NCBI GenBank assembly: GCA_016210785.1
Contig: JACQTN010000106.1
Location: 1 to 6,431 of the forward strand
Origin: Armatimonadota bacterium
GTDB taxonomy: Bacteria > Sysuimicrobiota > Sysuimicrobiia > Sysuimicrobiales > JACQTN01
DNA: 6,431 nucleotides
Direction of reading: 5' to 3'
In this document: positions 1 to 6,215 of the stretch, piece by piece
How the letters are laid out: the number at the start of each line of letters is the position of its first letter
How positions within the stretch are numbered: position 1 is the stretch's first letter
Position numbers and translations under genes: made by a program
Notes under the pieces: model-generated
Told to the model about the DNA's origin: nothing
What the model saw: only the letters and a program-made list of their open reading frames with translations
Databases searched by the model: none

Positions 1-742
1 GCTGGATTCCCCGGAACGCCCGCGGCCGCGGCAGCTCCACGCGGACGTCGGCCAGCAGCCGGCCGGGTCTGGCCGACAGCACCAGCACCCGGTCCGAGAG
101 CAACACGGCCTCGGAGATGATGTGGGTGACGAAGAGGACCGTCATCCCCAGGTCCATCCACAGGCGCTGCAGGTCCTCGGCCATCTGCTCGCGGGTCAGC
201 GCGTCCAGGGCTCCAAATGGCTCGTCCATCAACAACAGCGAAGGATCGTGCAGGAGCGCCCGGCAGATGGAGACCCGCTGCCGCATGCCGCCCGACAGCT
301 CGTAGGGCCGCCGGTCCGCGAAGTCCTCCAGCCCGACCCGCCGCAGCAGGTCGCGCGCCCGCGGCTCGTACACGCCCCGGTCCAGCCGCCGCACGTCGGC
401 CTGCAGCATCACGTTGCCCAGCACGGTCCGCCAGTCCAGCAGGACAGGCTCCTGGAAGACCACGCCCGCGCCCGGAAACGGTCGGTCCACGGACGCCCCG
501 TTGATGGCCGCGGCGCCCCGCGTGGGCGGCAGCAGTCCTGCGACCACCTTGAGGAGCGTGGACTTCCCGCAACCGCTCGGCCCGATGATGGAGACGAACT
601 CCCCGCACTCCACTCGGAGCGTAAGAGGGCTCAGCGCCAGGACCGGCTCACGCCGGCCCCGGTACTCGACGCTCAACACCTCCAGCGCCACCGACGCGCC
701 CCGCGCCCGCTCTTCCGCGCCCGGTGAATTCCGACCGGCCAT
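1..742 (-). CDS. NitT/TauT-family ABC transporter ATP-binding protein (SsuB/TauB-like), 3' end outside window
   Basis: This is the cytoplasmic ATPase that powers the importer formed with the permease at 1828-2646 and the binding protein at 752-1753. I translated it by hand: 247 residues are visible from ATG 742, and the reading frame runs off the left edge without a stop. All nucleotide-binding motifs are present: Walker A GPSGCGKST (about residues 54-62), Q-loop Gln97 in VVFQEP, signature LSGGMRQR (149-156), Walker B LLLMDEP (169-175), D-loop GALD (177-180) and H-loop His207 in FVTH. The family is usually about 250-270 residues, so probably only a short C-terminal tail is missing. The start lies 9 bp after the binding-protein stop, which implies cotranscription. 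No strong Shine-Dalgarno sequence precedes ATG 742. A GTG at codon 18 (VALEVLSVEY) is a possible alternative start. The family call is firm, but the substrate is unknown. Confidence 0.93.
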   Translation of the reverse strand, partial: MAGRNSPGAEERARGASVALEVLSVEYRGRREPVLALSPLTLRVECGEFVSIIGPSGCGKSTLLKVVAGLLPPTRGAAAINGASVDRPFPGAGVVFQEPVLLDWRTVLGNVMLQADVRRLDRGVYEPRARDLLRRVGLEDFADRRPYELSGGMRQRVSICRALLHDPSLLLMDEPFGALDALTREQMAEDLQRLWMDLGMTVLFVTHIISEAVLLSDRVLVLSARPGRLLADVRVELPRPRAFRGIQ

Positions 743-751
743 GCCCCAGCG

Positions 752-1753
752 TTACCTGCCCATCGCAAACTCGTTGGTGTAGTAGAGCGAGATGCCGGCC
801 AGCGGCTTGAACTTCGCGTACTCCGCCAGGTACCGCTCGGAGGTCTGCCAGTCCCCCTCGGCCGCGGCGCCGTACGGGAGCCCCTTGCTGTTGGGGGTCT
901 GCAGGAGCGGGAGGCCCGCCTGCAGCATGCGCAGCACGATCTCCTCGGAGAAGTCGCGGGAGTGCTTGCGGTGGAAGATCGCCGCGGCCTCCTTTGGATT
1001 GACGACCGTGTACTTGATGGCCTTCTGCGTGCCGCGCACGAAAGCCCGCGCGATGGCCGCGTTGTCCTTCAGCCAGGTGCTGTTGGCGATGACCGCCAGG
1101 TTCATGATGTTGACGCCGGCGTCGGAGAACTTGATCCAGGCCACGTCGTGCCCCGCCATCTGGTTGCGGACCGCATTCTCGGTGTAGAAGCCGAGATACG
1201 CGTCCGCGTTCCCGGCGAGCATCGCCACCTCTTTGGCCGTGGGGCTCCCGGTGTAGATCATCCGGAGGTCGCTGGTGGACATCCCGTTGGCACGCAGGAC
1301 CACCGGCCAGATCTGCGTCAGGGAGCCGGCCTGGGTGGTGGCGACGCTGGCGCCCCGCAGGTCCTTGATCGTCTTGTACCCTTTGCTCTTCTTGAAGATC
1401 ACCGCCATGGGGCTGCCCTGGTTGATCACCATGACGGACTTCACGGGGATCCCGCGCACGACGCCCAGGATCATGGTGCCCACGTCGACGAAGCCCAGCG
1501 GCGGCCGGCTTGTCCCCACGAGCCGGAGGGTGTTGGAGGAGCCGGTCCCGTTCTCCAGGGTGACGTCCAGGCCCTCCTCCCGGTAGAAGCCCTTGGCGAT
1601 GCCGACCTCGAAGTAGGTGTGGTCGGGCGGTGAAGGGGTGATGTTCAACTGAAAGACGACCGGGATCAGCCGCCCCTGAGAGGCGGCCGGTACGGCCATC
1701 CCCAGCAGCACGGGCAGCACCAGCAGCCCGGCCAGCCACCGCGCAGTCCTCAT
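752..1753 (-). CDS. NMT1/SsuA-like ABC transporter substrate-binding protein
   Basis: This is the extracytoplasmic solute receptor of the NitT/TauT importer, 333 residues from ATG 1753. It has a classic Sec signal peptide: Arg2 and Arg5, a hydrophobic stretch over residues 6-21, then PAASQG with likely cleavage near residues 24-25. No lipobox cysteine is seen. The mature part shows NMT1/THI5-like landmarks: EVGIAKGFYREEGLDVTLE (49-67), the domain-1 segment GFVDVGTMILGVVRGIPVKS (87-106), and KTIKDLRGASVATTQAGS leading into the second lobe. Relatives bind sulfonates, taurine, nitrate, pyrimidine precursors or aromatic acids, so the fold does not reveal the ligand. The frame extends upstream to a GTG at 1831 that overlaps the permease stop. 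That start would put 26 hydrophilic residues ahead of the signal peptide, whereas ATG 1753 has a strong ribosome-binding site, so I prefer ATG. Confidence 0.92.
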   Translation of the reverse strand: MRTARWLAGLLVLPVLLGMAVPAASQGRLIPVVFQLNITPSPPDHTYFEVGIAKGFYREEGLDVTLENGTGSSNTLRLVGTSRPPLGFVDVGTMILGVVRGIPVKSVMVINQGSPMAVIFKKSKGYKTIKDLRGASVATTQAGSLTQIWPVVLRANGMSTSDLRMIYTGSPTAKEVAMLAGNADAYLGFYTENAVRNQMAGHDVAWIKFSDAGVNIMNLAVIANSTWLKDNAAIARAFVRGTQKAIKYTVVNPKEAAAIFHRKHSRDFSEEIVLRMLQAGLPLLQTPNSKGLPYGAAAEGDWQTSERYLAEYAKFKPLAGISLYYTNEFAMGR

Positions 1754-1761
1754 GGAACCTC

Positions 1762-1766
1762 CCTCC
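1762..1766 (-). promoter_or_regulatory. Shine-Dalgarno site of the substrate-binding protein gene
   Basis: On the minus strand a purine-rich run (GGGGGAGGGAGG, 1758-1769) ends 4 nt before ATG 1753. The GGAGG core at 1762-1766 sits 8 nt from the ATG, which is the usual spacing. A second GGGAGG (1758-1763) lies closer. This site decides the start in favour of ATG 1753 rather than the in-frame GTG at 1831. Confidence 0.8.
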
Positions 1767-1792
1767 CCCTCTCCAGATTTCGCAGAATCACC

Positions 1793-1808
1793 CCCACAAA
1801 CACGTGGG
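1793..1808 (-). repeat. Small inverted repeat between permease and binding-protein genes
   Basis: In the 74-bp gap the minus strand reads CCCAC-GTGTTT-GTGGG, a 5-bp stem with a 6-nt loop. It lies just after the permease stop and before the binding-protein ribosome-binding site. There is no following T-run, so it is not an intrinsic terminator. A hairpin here could protect the downstream transcript and raise the binding protein above its membrane partner, as is common in ABC operons. The stem is short and could be chance. Confidence 0.35.
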
Positions 1809-1827
1809 ACATGGGCCGCCGCCCCGG

Positions 1828-2646
1828 TCACGGCGTGAACTCCACCCGCCGGGTGACATGCCAGGGTAGCAGCAGGCGCTCCAGCAGGTCCACGGCGTAG
1901 AACAGGACGACGCCGATGGCGCTCAACACGAGAATCCCCGCGAAGACCAGACGGTTGTTCAGCAGCCCGCTGGCCTGCACGATCAGGAAGCCCAGCCCGC
2001 TGGTCGACCCGACGAACTCCCCGACCACGCCGCCCACCAGGGCCAGGGTGACGGCGACCTTGAGGCCGCTGAAGAAGTACGGCAGCGCGTTGGGGATGCG
2101 CACCCGCGTGAAGACGTCCATGCGCGAGCCACCCATGGACCGGATCAGGTCCACGGCCTCGGGCGGCACCGAGCGCAGGCCGACCACGGTGTCGATCACC
2201 ACCGGGAAGAAGCAGATCAGGAAGGCGATCAGCACCTTGGGGAGGAGGCCGAAGCCGAACCAGACCACGAAGACCGGGATGATCGAGATCTTCGGGATGG
2301 TCTGCGAGAAGACCAGCAGCGGGTACACCGCGCGCTCAAACGTCCGGGAGTACACGATGAGGAAGGCGAGCGGGGCGCCCACCGCCACGCCAAGCCCAAA
2401 CCCCGCCAGCACCGCCCACAGCGTCACGACCGCGTTCCCCAGCAGGCGGTCCTGCTCGCGCCACACCTCCGCGAGGACCGCGCTGGGCGTGGGCAGAACG
2501 AACTCCGGGACGCGGAAGGCCCGGACGCCGATCTCCCAGAGCGCCAGCGTGCCGATCACGGTCAATCCCGGCCAGCCGATGCTGCCCAGGCGCTCGCGCC
2601 ATGCCTGAGCTTCGAAGAGCGCCCCCCGTTCCTTTTCACGTGTCAC
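1828..2646 (-). CDS. NitT/TauT-family ABC transporter permease (SsuC/TauC-like)
   Basis: This is the inner-membrane subunit of the importer, 272 residues, with about six hydrophobic segments. Family landmarks in order are: the N-terminal membrane helix around residues 27-43; VPEFVLPTPSAV (46-57), the conserved loop after the first helix; QTIPKISIIPVFVVWFGFG (about 115-133); the cytoplasmic EAA coupling loop spanning about 163-190 with EAVDLIRSMGGSRMDVF and RIPNALPYF, which docks on the ATPase; and GGVVGEFVGSTSGLG (205-219). Length and motif order are normal for the family. The start is a GTG preceded by GGAGG at 8 nt. The gene follows the monooxygenase by 49 bp and precedes the binding-protein gene by 74 bp, so it forms one importer with the neighbours at 752-1753 and 1-742. 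The call is firm for family, but substrate is not determinable. Confidence 0.94.
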   Translation of the reverse strand: MTREKERGALFEAQAWRERLGSIGWPGLTVIGTLALWEIGVRAFRVPEFVLPTPSAVLAEVWREQDRLLGNAVVTLWAVLAGFGLGVAVGAPLAFLIVYSRTFERAVYPLLVFSQTIPKISIIPVFVVWFGFGLLPKVLIAFLICFFPVVIDTVVGLRSVPPEAVDLIRSMGGSRMDVFTRVRIPNALPYFFSGLKVAVTLALVGGVVGEFVGSTSGLGFLIVQASGLLNNRLVFAGILVLSAIGVVLFYAVDLLERLLLPWHVTRRVEFTP

Positions 2647-2654
2647 GGCTGCGT

Positions 2655-2659
2655 CCTCC
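2655..2659 (-). promoter_or_regulatory. Shine-Dalgarno site of the NitT/TauT permease gene
   Basis: The minus strand carries GGAGG followed by 8 nt (ACGCAGCC) and then GTG at 2646. This supports the GTG start, giving a protein beginning with a charged cytoplasmic stretch (TREKERG). Confidence 0.75.
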
Positions 2660-2695
2660 GCGTCATCGCCGCGCGTGTCTCTCGCCCCGCCGCGC

Positions 2696-3733
2696 TCACG
2701 ACCTCAGGGGTGTCACGACCTCTTCCTTGAACATGTGGAGCGACTCGATGACCTCCACCAGCGTGTGCCCCGTCGACCGGATGATGATGAGGTCCGCGCC
2801 CGCCTCTCGATATCGGCCCAGCCGGTCCAGGATCGCCGGCGGGTCGCCCACCAGGCTGTACTGGTCCTCCCGCCCCACCAGGGACGCCACGTTGTCGTCG
2901 GCGGCGCCGGGCAGGGCGCTGATGTGGCCGCTGAACCCGCGCCGGGTCGCCTCCGACCGGCGGGCCGCCCGCGACGCGTCCCGGTCGATCGCCATCCAGT
3001 GCTCGCTGCAGATGGTGATGGCCTTCGGATCTCTCCCCTCCGCCGCGGCCAGGTCGCGGATCACCGCCGCGCCCTCCCTGACCTCGTCGGGCGTCAGCCA
3101 GATGGCCAGCCACCCGTCGCCGCGGCGCGCCACGCGCGCCATCGCCCGGCGAGACGTGCCGCCGATCCAGATCGGCGGCCACCGCTGGGCCGGCCTGGGG
3201 AAGACCTGGGCTTCCTCCACGGTGATGAATGTGCCCCGGTGGCTGTACCTGCTCTCCCGCCACACCCCGCGGATCACGTCGATCCACTCGTCCACGACCT
3301 CGCCGCGCCGCTTCGCCAGCTCCGGCACACCAATGGCGGCCAGCTCGCGGCGCACGTAGGCGCCGCCCACAGCCACGCCCAGGATCAGGCGGCCGCCCGA
3401 AAACTGATCCAGGGTGGCGGCCTCCTTTGCCAGCCAGACCGGGTTGCGCAGCGGCAAGACCAGCGCGGACGTGCCGAGGCGCACGCGCGTGGTGAGCCCC
3501 GCCAGGTACACCAGCGTGGACATCGCCTCGTACACGTGGGGGACCACGGGAGGCATCCAGGCCTCCCACGCGCCCACGGCAAAATGATGCTCCGCATCGT
3601 CCGGGGAGCGGGTGACGTGGTCCTGCACCCAGACCGAGTCGTAGCCAAGGCTGTCGGCCGCCTGCGCCACGGCCCGGATGGCCTCCGGACCGGCCAGCGG
3701 CCCGCTCGTCGGCAACTTCACTCCGATGCGCAC
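2696..3733 (-). CDS. LLM-class (luciferase-like) flavin- or F420-dependent oxidoreductase
   Basis: This is a cytosolic TIM-barrel oxidoreductase of 345 residues. Visible hallmarks are the first beta strand MRIGVKLPTSG (1-11), GYDSVWVQDHV (30-40), RVRLGTSALVLPLRNPVWLA (83-102) with the typical RNP, the FSGGRLILGVAVGG stretch (111-124), PPIWIGGTS (186-194) and the ARRGDGW that usually follows it. Family members use FMNH2 with O2, for example alkanesulfonate monooxygenase, or coenzyme F420. The motifs look closest to the group often annotated as F420-dependent, but the cofactor cannot be settled by eye. The GTG start directly follows the amidohydrolase TGA with no intervening base and has a near-ideal GGAGGAG at 7 nt, so the two enzymes are translationally coupled and probably act in the same pathway. 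A role in oxidising or ring-opening the imported compound is inference. Sulfonate, nitrogen-heterocycle and carboxylate-type substrates remain possible. Confidence 0.9.
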   Translation of the reverse strand: MRIGVKLPTSGPLAGPEAIRAVAQAADSLGYDSVWVQDHVTRSPDDAEHHFAVGAWEAWMPPVVPHVYEAMSTLVYLAGLTTRVRLGTSALVLPLRNPVWLAKEAATLDQFSGGRLILGVAVGGAYVRRELAAIGVPELAKRRGEVVDEWIDVIRGVWRESRYSHRGTFITVEEAQVFPRPAQRWPPIWIGGTSRRAMARVARRGDGWLAIWLTPDEVREGAAVIRDLAAAEGRDPKAITICSEHWMAIDRDASRAARRSEATRRGFSGHISALPGAADDNVASLVGREDQYSLVGDPPAILDRLGRYREAGADLIIIRSTGHTLVEVIESLHMFKEEVVTPLRS

Positions 3734-5089
3734 TCAGGTGCTCCTCCGCGATGGCGCGTCTGTCCACCCGTCGTCCGCCGCGCCGCCCTCGGAACCACGC
3801 CGCTCCTCCCCACCATCCCCGCGCAGGCCGGCCAGCACTGGCGCGGTGCCTACGACGGTTGTGACGGCCGACCGGGCCACGGGCCTGCCCTTGAAGAAGA
3901 CCAACTCGGGAGGATTCTGCAGACGCAGGGCCTCCTCCCAGGACGCGGCCCGAAAGCACATCAGGTCGGCCCGCACACCCGGGCGCACGCCGTAGTCACG
4001 CAATCCCCACACCCGGGCCGGGGCCTCGGTCACGCCACGCAGCGCGTAGTCCAGGTCCCGGCGCGACGTCAGGTGGGCGGCGTGCGCGGCGAGGAAGGCG
4101 ATCTCCAGCATGTCCCCCCGCCCGAACGGGCAGAATCCGTCGGAGACGTTGTCCTGCCCGAAGCACAGGTTCACGCCGGCCGCGCGGAACTCCGCCACGC
4201 GGGTGAGTCCACGCCGGATGAGCCCGCGGTCGCCGCGGCCCTGCAGGATGAGGTTCGTCGCGGGGTTGGCAATGACATTCACCGACGCTTCCCAGCACTT
4301 GCGGATCACCCGGGCCGCGTAGGCCTCGTCCGCGCCCGCCAGCGAGCAGACGTGTCCCACGGTCACCCGTCCCTCCCAGCCGCGGGCGATGGCTTCGTCT
4401 ACCACCATCTCCAGCGTCCGGACGCCGGCATCGTCGGTCTCGTCCACGTGCATGTCCACGTCCAGGTCCGCGGCCGCGGCCAGGTCGAAGCAGAACCGCA
4501 CGTGCTCCCGCTGCGCGGCGGGGTCCGCTTCCCAGTGCGGCATCCCGCCCACCGCGTCCACGCCCAGCTCCACGGCGCGCTCCATCAGCCGCCGGGCCTG
4601 GGGATCGCGGACCACGCCCTCCTGGGGGAAGGCCACGATCTGAACGTCGCACAGGTCGGCACACTCCGCGGCCGCGCGACGCGTGCCTTCCAGGGCGACC
4701 AGCCTGGCCGCGGCGTCGATGTCCACGTGGGTCCGGATCCTGGTGGCGCCGGCGGTGACGCTGGAGCGAATCAGGCGCGAGGCGCGGGCGGCGACGTCAT
4801 CGGAAGTGTACCGCGCCTTTCGGTCGCGCATGGCGCGGATGGCGCCTTCCAGTGTCCCGTCCGTGTCCGGCAGTTCGTCCCGGACGAAGGCCTTGTCCAG
4901 GTGGATGTGGATGTCCACGAACGCGGGGAGAACGAGCAGGCCATCCCCGGGGATAACAACTGCGCCGGCAGGGATGGGGCCGGCCGCGACCGCGGGCGGC
5001 GCGGGGGCGAGCGACGCGATGGTCTCGCCCTCGATGGTGAGATCGACGGGTCCGCCGTCAACCGTCTTCACGCCGCGCAGGATGTACAT
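3734..5089 (-). CDS. Cytosine-deaminase-like amidohydrolase (CodA/AtzC-type)
   Basis: This is a metal-dependent hydrolase of the amidohydrolase superfamily, 451 residues from ATG 5089 and probably cytosolic. An N-terminal beta-sandwich strand (MYILRGVKTVDG) leads into the TIM barrel. Metal and catalytic residues are all visible: HIHLDK (His61, His63), FPQEGV (Gln156), HVDE (His214, Glu217), GHVCSL (His246) and FGQDN (Asp313). As I recall E. coli CodA, these are the same numbers, which also supports this start over the GTG at 5167. NPATNLILQGR and the following helices also match the CodA pattern. Differences are Lys66 after HIHLD, Asn314 where CodA has Asp, and Phe319 where CodA has Trp, so substrate preference may have shifted to another pyrimidine, triazine or cyclic amidine/amide. 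About 25 Gly/Glu/Arg-rich C-terminal residues exceed the usual end. No clear Shine-Dalgarno precedes the ATG. It is coupled to the LLM gene downstream. Confidence 0.9.
   Translation of the reverse strand: MYILRGVKTVDGGPVDLTIEGETIASLAPAPPAVAAGPIPAGAVVIPGDGLLVLPAFVDIHIHLDKAFVRDELPDTDGTLEGAIRAMRDRKARYTSDDVAARASRLIRSSVTAGATRIRTHVDIDAAARLVALEGTRRAAAECADLCDVQIVAFPQEGVVRDPQARRLMERAVELGVDAVGGMPHWEADPAAQREHVRFCFDLAAAADLDVDMHVDETDDAGVRTLEMVVDEAIARGWEGRVTVGHVCSLAGADEAYAARVIRKCWEASVNVIANPATNLILQGRGDRGLIRRGLTRVAEFRAAGVNLCFGQDNVSDGFCPFGRGDMLEIAFLAAHAAHLTSRRDLDYALRGVTEAPARVWGLRDYGVRPGVRADLMCFRAASWEEALRLQNPPELVFFKGRPVARSAVTTVVGTAPVLAGLRGDGGEERRGSEGGAADDGWTDAPSRRST
3741..3747 (-). promoter_or_regulatory. Shine-Dalgarno site of the LLM oxidoreductase gene, inside the amidohydrolase 3' end
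   Basis: The minus strand reads GGAGGAG, then 7 nt, then GTG 3733. The site lies within the last codons of the amidohydrolase gene, and TGA and GTG are directly adjacent. It supports the GTG start and coupled translation of the two enzymes. Confidence 0.82.
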
Positions 5090-5147
5090 GGGGTGCCCCG
5101 GTGCCCGGCTCCGGCTCCCGAAAGGTACGCCGCCGGACCGGACCGCA

Positions 5148-5165
5148 CCTGCCGGGCAGGCCTGC
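5148..5165 (-). repeat. Overlapping short palindromes upstream of the amidohydrolase
   Basis: Two inverted repeats share bases. CCTGC-CGG-GCAGG (5148-5160) has a 5-bp stem and a 3-nt loop. GCAGGCCTGC (5156-5165) is a perfect 10-bp palindrome. The second could compete with the first for folding. They sit about 60-75 bp before ATG 5089, together with the stronger hairpin at 5169-5196. They could be an operator or a transcript structure, or simply GC-rich spacer. No function is assigned. Confidence 0.4.
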
Positions 5166-5168
5166 ACC

Positions 5169-5196
5169 CGCCGGCAGCGGCTTTGCCCTGCCGGCG
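5169..5196 (-). repeat. Strong hairpin in the permease-amidohydrolase spacer
   Basis: On the minus strand CGCCGGCAG pairs perfectly with CTGCCGGCG (9 bp). The 10-nt interior continues as GGC-AAA-GCC plus one unpaired G, giving about 12 pairs capped by an AAA loop. No T-tract follows in the direction of transcription, so it is not a standard intrinsic terminator. It lies between the two predicted transcriptional blocks, where it could limit 3' decay of the permease transcript or form part of the leader of the amidohydrolase transcript. The assignment is structural only. Confidence 0.55.
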
Positions 5197-5259
5197 CCTC
5201 CGCGCGGCAGCGACCCCGTCCCGGCGGCGGTCCGCGTCTCCTCCCCGCGCTTCGCGGCG

Positions 5260-5313
5260 CTCACCGCAGCCGCAGTCTGATTCAGCGAGTCGTTCAACCC
5301 GTCGCCCACCGGT
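5260..5313 (-). pseudogene. Relic of a second DppC-type permease 3' end
   Basis: This 54-nt stretch aligns with the real end of the DppC-type permease gene (5322-5378, 57 nt). By hand about 41 of 54 positions match, with gaps of 1 and 2 nt. The best block encodes GDGLNDSLN, against GDGLNDALN in the intact gene, and most differences are at wobble or Leu first-codon positions, with one Ala/Ser change. A TGAG matching the intact stop and following base is also retained. The gaps break the frame, and only 8 bp separate the copies. It is best read as the remnant of a tandem or paralogous permease gene, most of which was deleted. A short slipped duplication followed by drift is the alternative. It is not expected to encode a product. 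Confidence 0.6.
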
Positions 5314-5322
5314 CCACCCGCC

Positions 5323-6189
5323 TCAGCGTGATCGCAATCGTGGATTCAATGCGTCGTTCAGTCCGTCACCCACCAGGTTGATGCTCAGCACGGCCAGGAA
5401 GATGGCCAGCCCGGGGAAGGTGGGCATCCACCACGCCGTGCGCAGGAACGGCCGCGCATTGCCCAGCATATACCCCCAGCTGATCAGGTTGGGATCGCCC
5501 AGCCCGATGAAGCTCAACCCCGACTCCATGATGATGGCGGCGGCCACCCCCAGCGACGACGCCACCACCACCGGCGGCAGGGCGTTGGGCAGGATGCCGC
5601 GGAAGATCAGGCGCACCGCGGGCACGCCGATGGCGCGCGCGGCCATCACAAACTCCCGCTCCCGCAACGACAGGAACTCCGCCCGCACCAGCCGCGCGGT
5701 GCTGGGCCAGCCCAGCGCGCCGATGACCAGGATCAGGTTCCAGACGCTGGGCTTCAGCACCGCCACCAGCACCAGGGCCAGCAGGAAGGCGGGGATTACC
5801 AGGAAGAACTCCGTCACGCGCATGAGGACGTCGTCCATCCGGCCTCCGTGGTAGCCCGCCGCGGCCCCCACCAGCACGCCCACGGCCGTCGCCGCCAGCG
5901 ACGCCAGCAGCCCCACCAGCAGCGACGACCGCGCCCCGTGCACCACGCCGCTGAACAGGTCCCGACCCAGATCGTCGGTCCCCATCGGGTGCGCGGCGCG
6001 CGGAGTCTGAAACGGCGCCGCGGCGATCTGGAAGGGCCGGTGGCGGGACGCCAGCGGCGCCACTGCCGCCAGGGCGACCAGCAGCGACAGCACCGCCAGG
6101 CCAACGACCGCCGCCCGGTTGCGCCGGTAGCGGCGCCAGAAGTCGGCGAGACGCGACGGCACGTTCGACGTTTCTGCGGGGCGCTTCAT
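5323..6189 (-). CDS. DppC-type ABC transporter permease (oligopeptide/dipeptide/nickel family)
   Basis: This is one of the two membrane subunits of a peptide/nickel-family importer, 288 residues, which is normal length. The N-terminal OppC-type region (RRYRRNRAAVVGLAVLSLLV, about 19-38) contains the first helix. HPMGTDDLGRDLFSGVVHGAR (67-87) is the highly conserved DppC/OppC signature. The EAA coupling loop spans about 179-206 (EFVMAARAIGVP, then GILPNALPP), followed by SGLSFIGLGDPN (223-234), a tryptophan-rich WWMPTFPG segment (253-260) and the canonical end NLVGDGLNDALNPRLR (271-286). It starts 26 bp after the stop of the DppB-type partner, so the pair is cotranscribed. Only a weak purine-rich site (GGTAG) precedes ATG 6189. 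The ATPase and binding-protein genes of this importer are not in the window. Substrate could be peptides, nickel, glycosides or other small molecules. Confidence 0.95.
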   Translation of the reverse strand: MKRPAETSNVPSRLADFWRRYRRNRAAVVGLAVLSLLVALAAVAPLASRHRPFQIAAAPFQTPRAAHPMGTDDLGRDLFSGVVHGARSSLLVGLLASLAATAVGVLVGAAAGYHGGRMDDVLMRVTEFFLVIPAFLLALVLVAVLKPSVWNLILVIGALGWPSTARLVRAEFLSLREREFVMAARAIGVPAVRLIFRGILPNALPPVVVASSLGVAAAIIMESGLSFIGLGDPNLISWGYMLGNARPFLRTAWWMPTFPGLAIFLAVLSINLVGDGLNDALNPRLRSR

Positions 6190-6215
6190 TCTACCGCGCT
6201 CACTGACTCAGCGGA

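Noticed and set aside
122..727. A plus-strand frame of 201 codons opposite the ATPase gene.
   Set aside because: The minus strand here encodes every ABC ATPase motif, and the plus-strand product has no recognisable feature.
648..1739. A 363-codon minus-strand frame over the binding-protein gene.
   Set aside because: It is out of frame with the NMT1-like protein and low in complexity. The correct frame has a signal peptide and family motifs.
1754..1831. An N-terminal extension of the binding protein to a GTG overlapping the permease stop.
   Set aside because: The overlap looks like coupling, but it would bury the signal peptide behind 26 hydrophilic residues. ATG 1753 has a strong Shine-Dalgarno site.
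2643..3959. A 438-codon minus-strand frame covering the amidohydrolase end and the whole LLM gene.
   Set aside because: It is a shifted-frame shadow: Arg/Gly-rich, with no domain, while the overlapping frame has clear LLM motifs and a ribosome-binding site.
5090..5167. An N-terminal extension of the amidohydrolase to a GTG at 5167.
   Set aside because: It would add 26 Gly/Pro/Arg-rich residues without family match and cross the palindromes. ATG 5089 gives catalytic residue numbers matching CodA.
5169..5196. The spacer hairpin as a rho-independent terminator.
   Set aside because: The stem is strong, but the bases after it on the minus strand are GC-rich with no T-run.
5058..5309. A small 83-codon minus-strand frame beginning with the permease-like GDGLNDSLN.
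   Set aside because: Only the first few residues resemble a permease tail. The rest is low-complexity and runs into the amidohydrolase gene. It is better explained as a gene relic than as a small protein.
5090..5322. A TPP or other riboswitch ahead of the enzyme and NMT1-transporter genes.
   Set aside because: NMT1 relatives can carry thiamine precursors, so I looked for the conserved thi-box core and found none in this spacer or in the gaps at 1754-1827 and 2647-2695.
2675..5854. A plus-strand open frame of 1059 codons, antisense to four genes.
   Set aside because: It crosses several well-supported minus-strand genes and their spacers. Its product is rich in Arg, Pro, His and Ala with no recognisable domain. 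Long antisense frames are expected in DNA this GC-rich.
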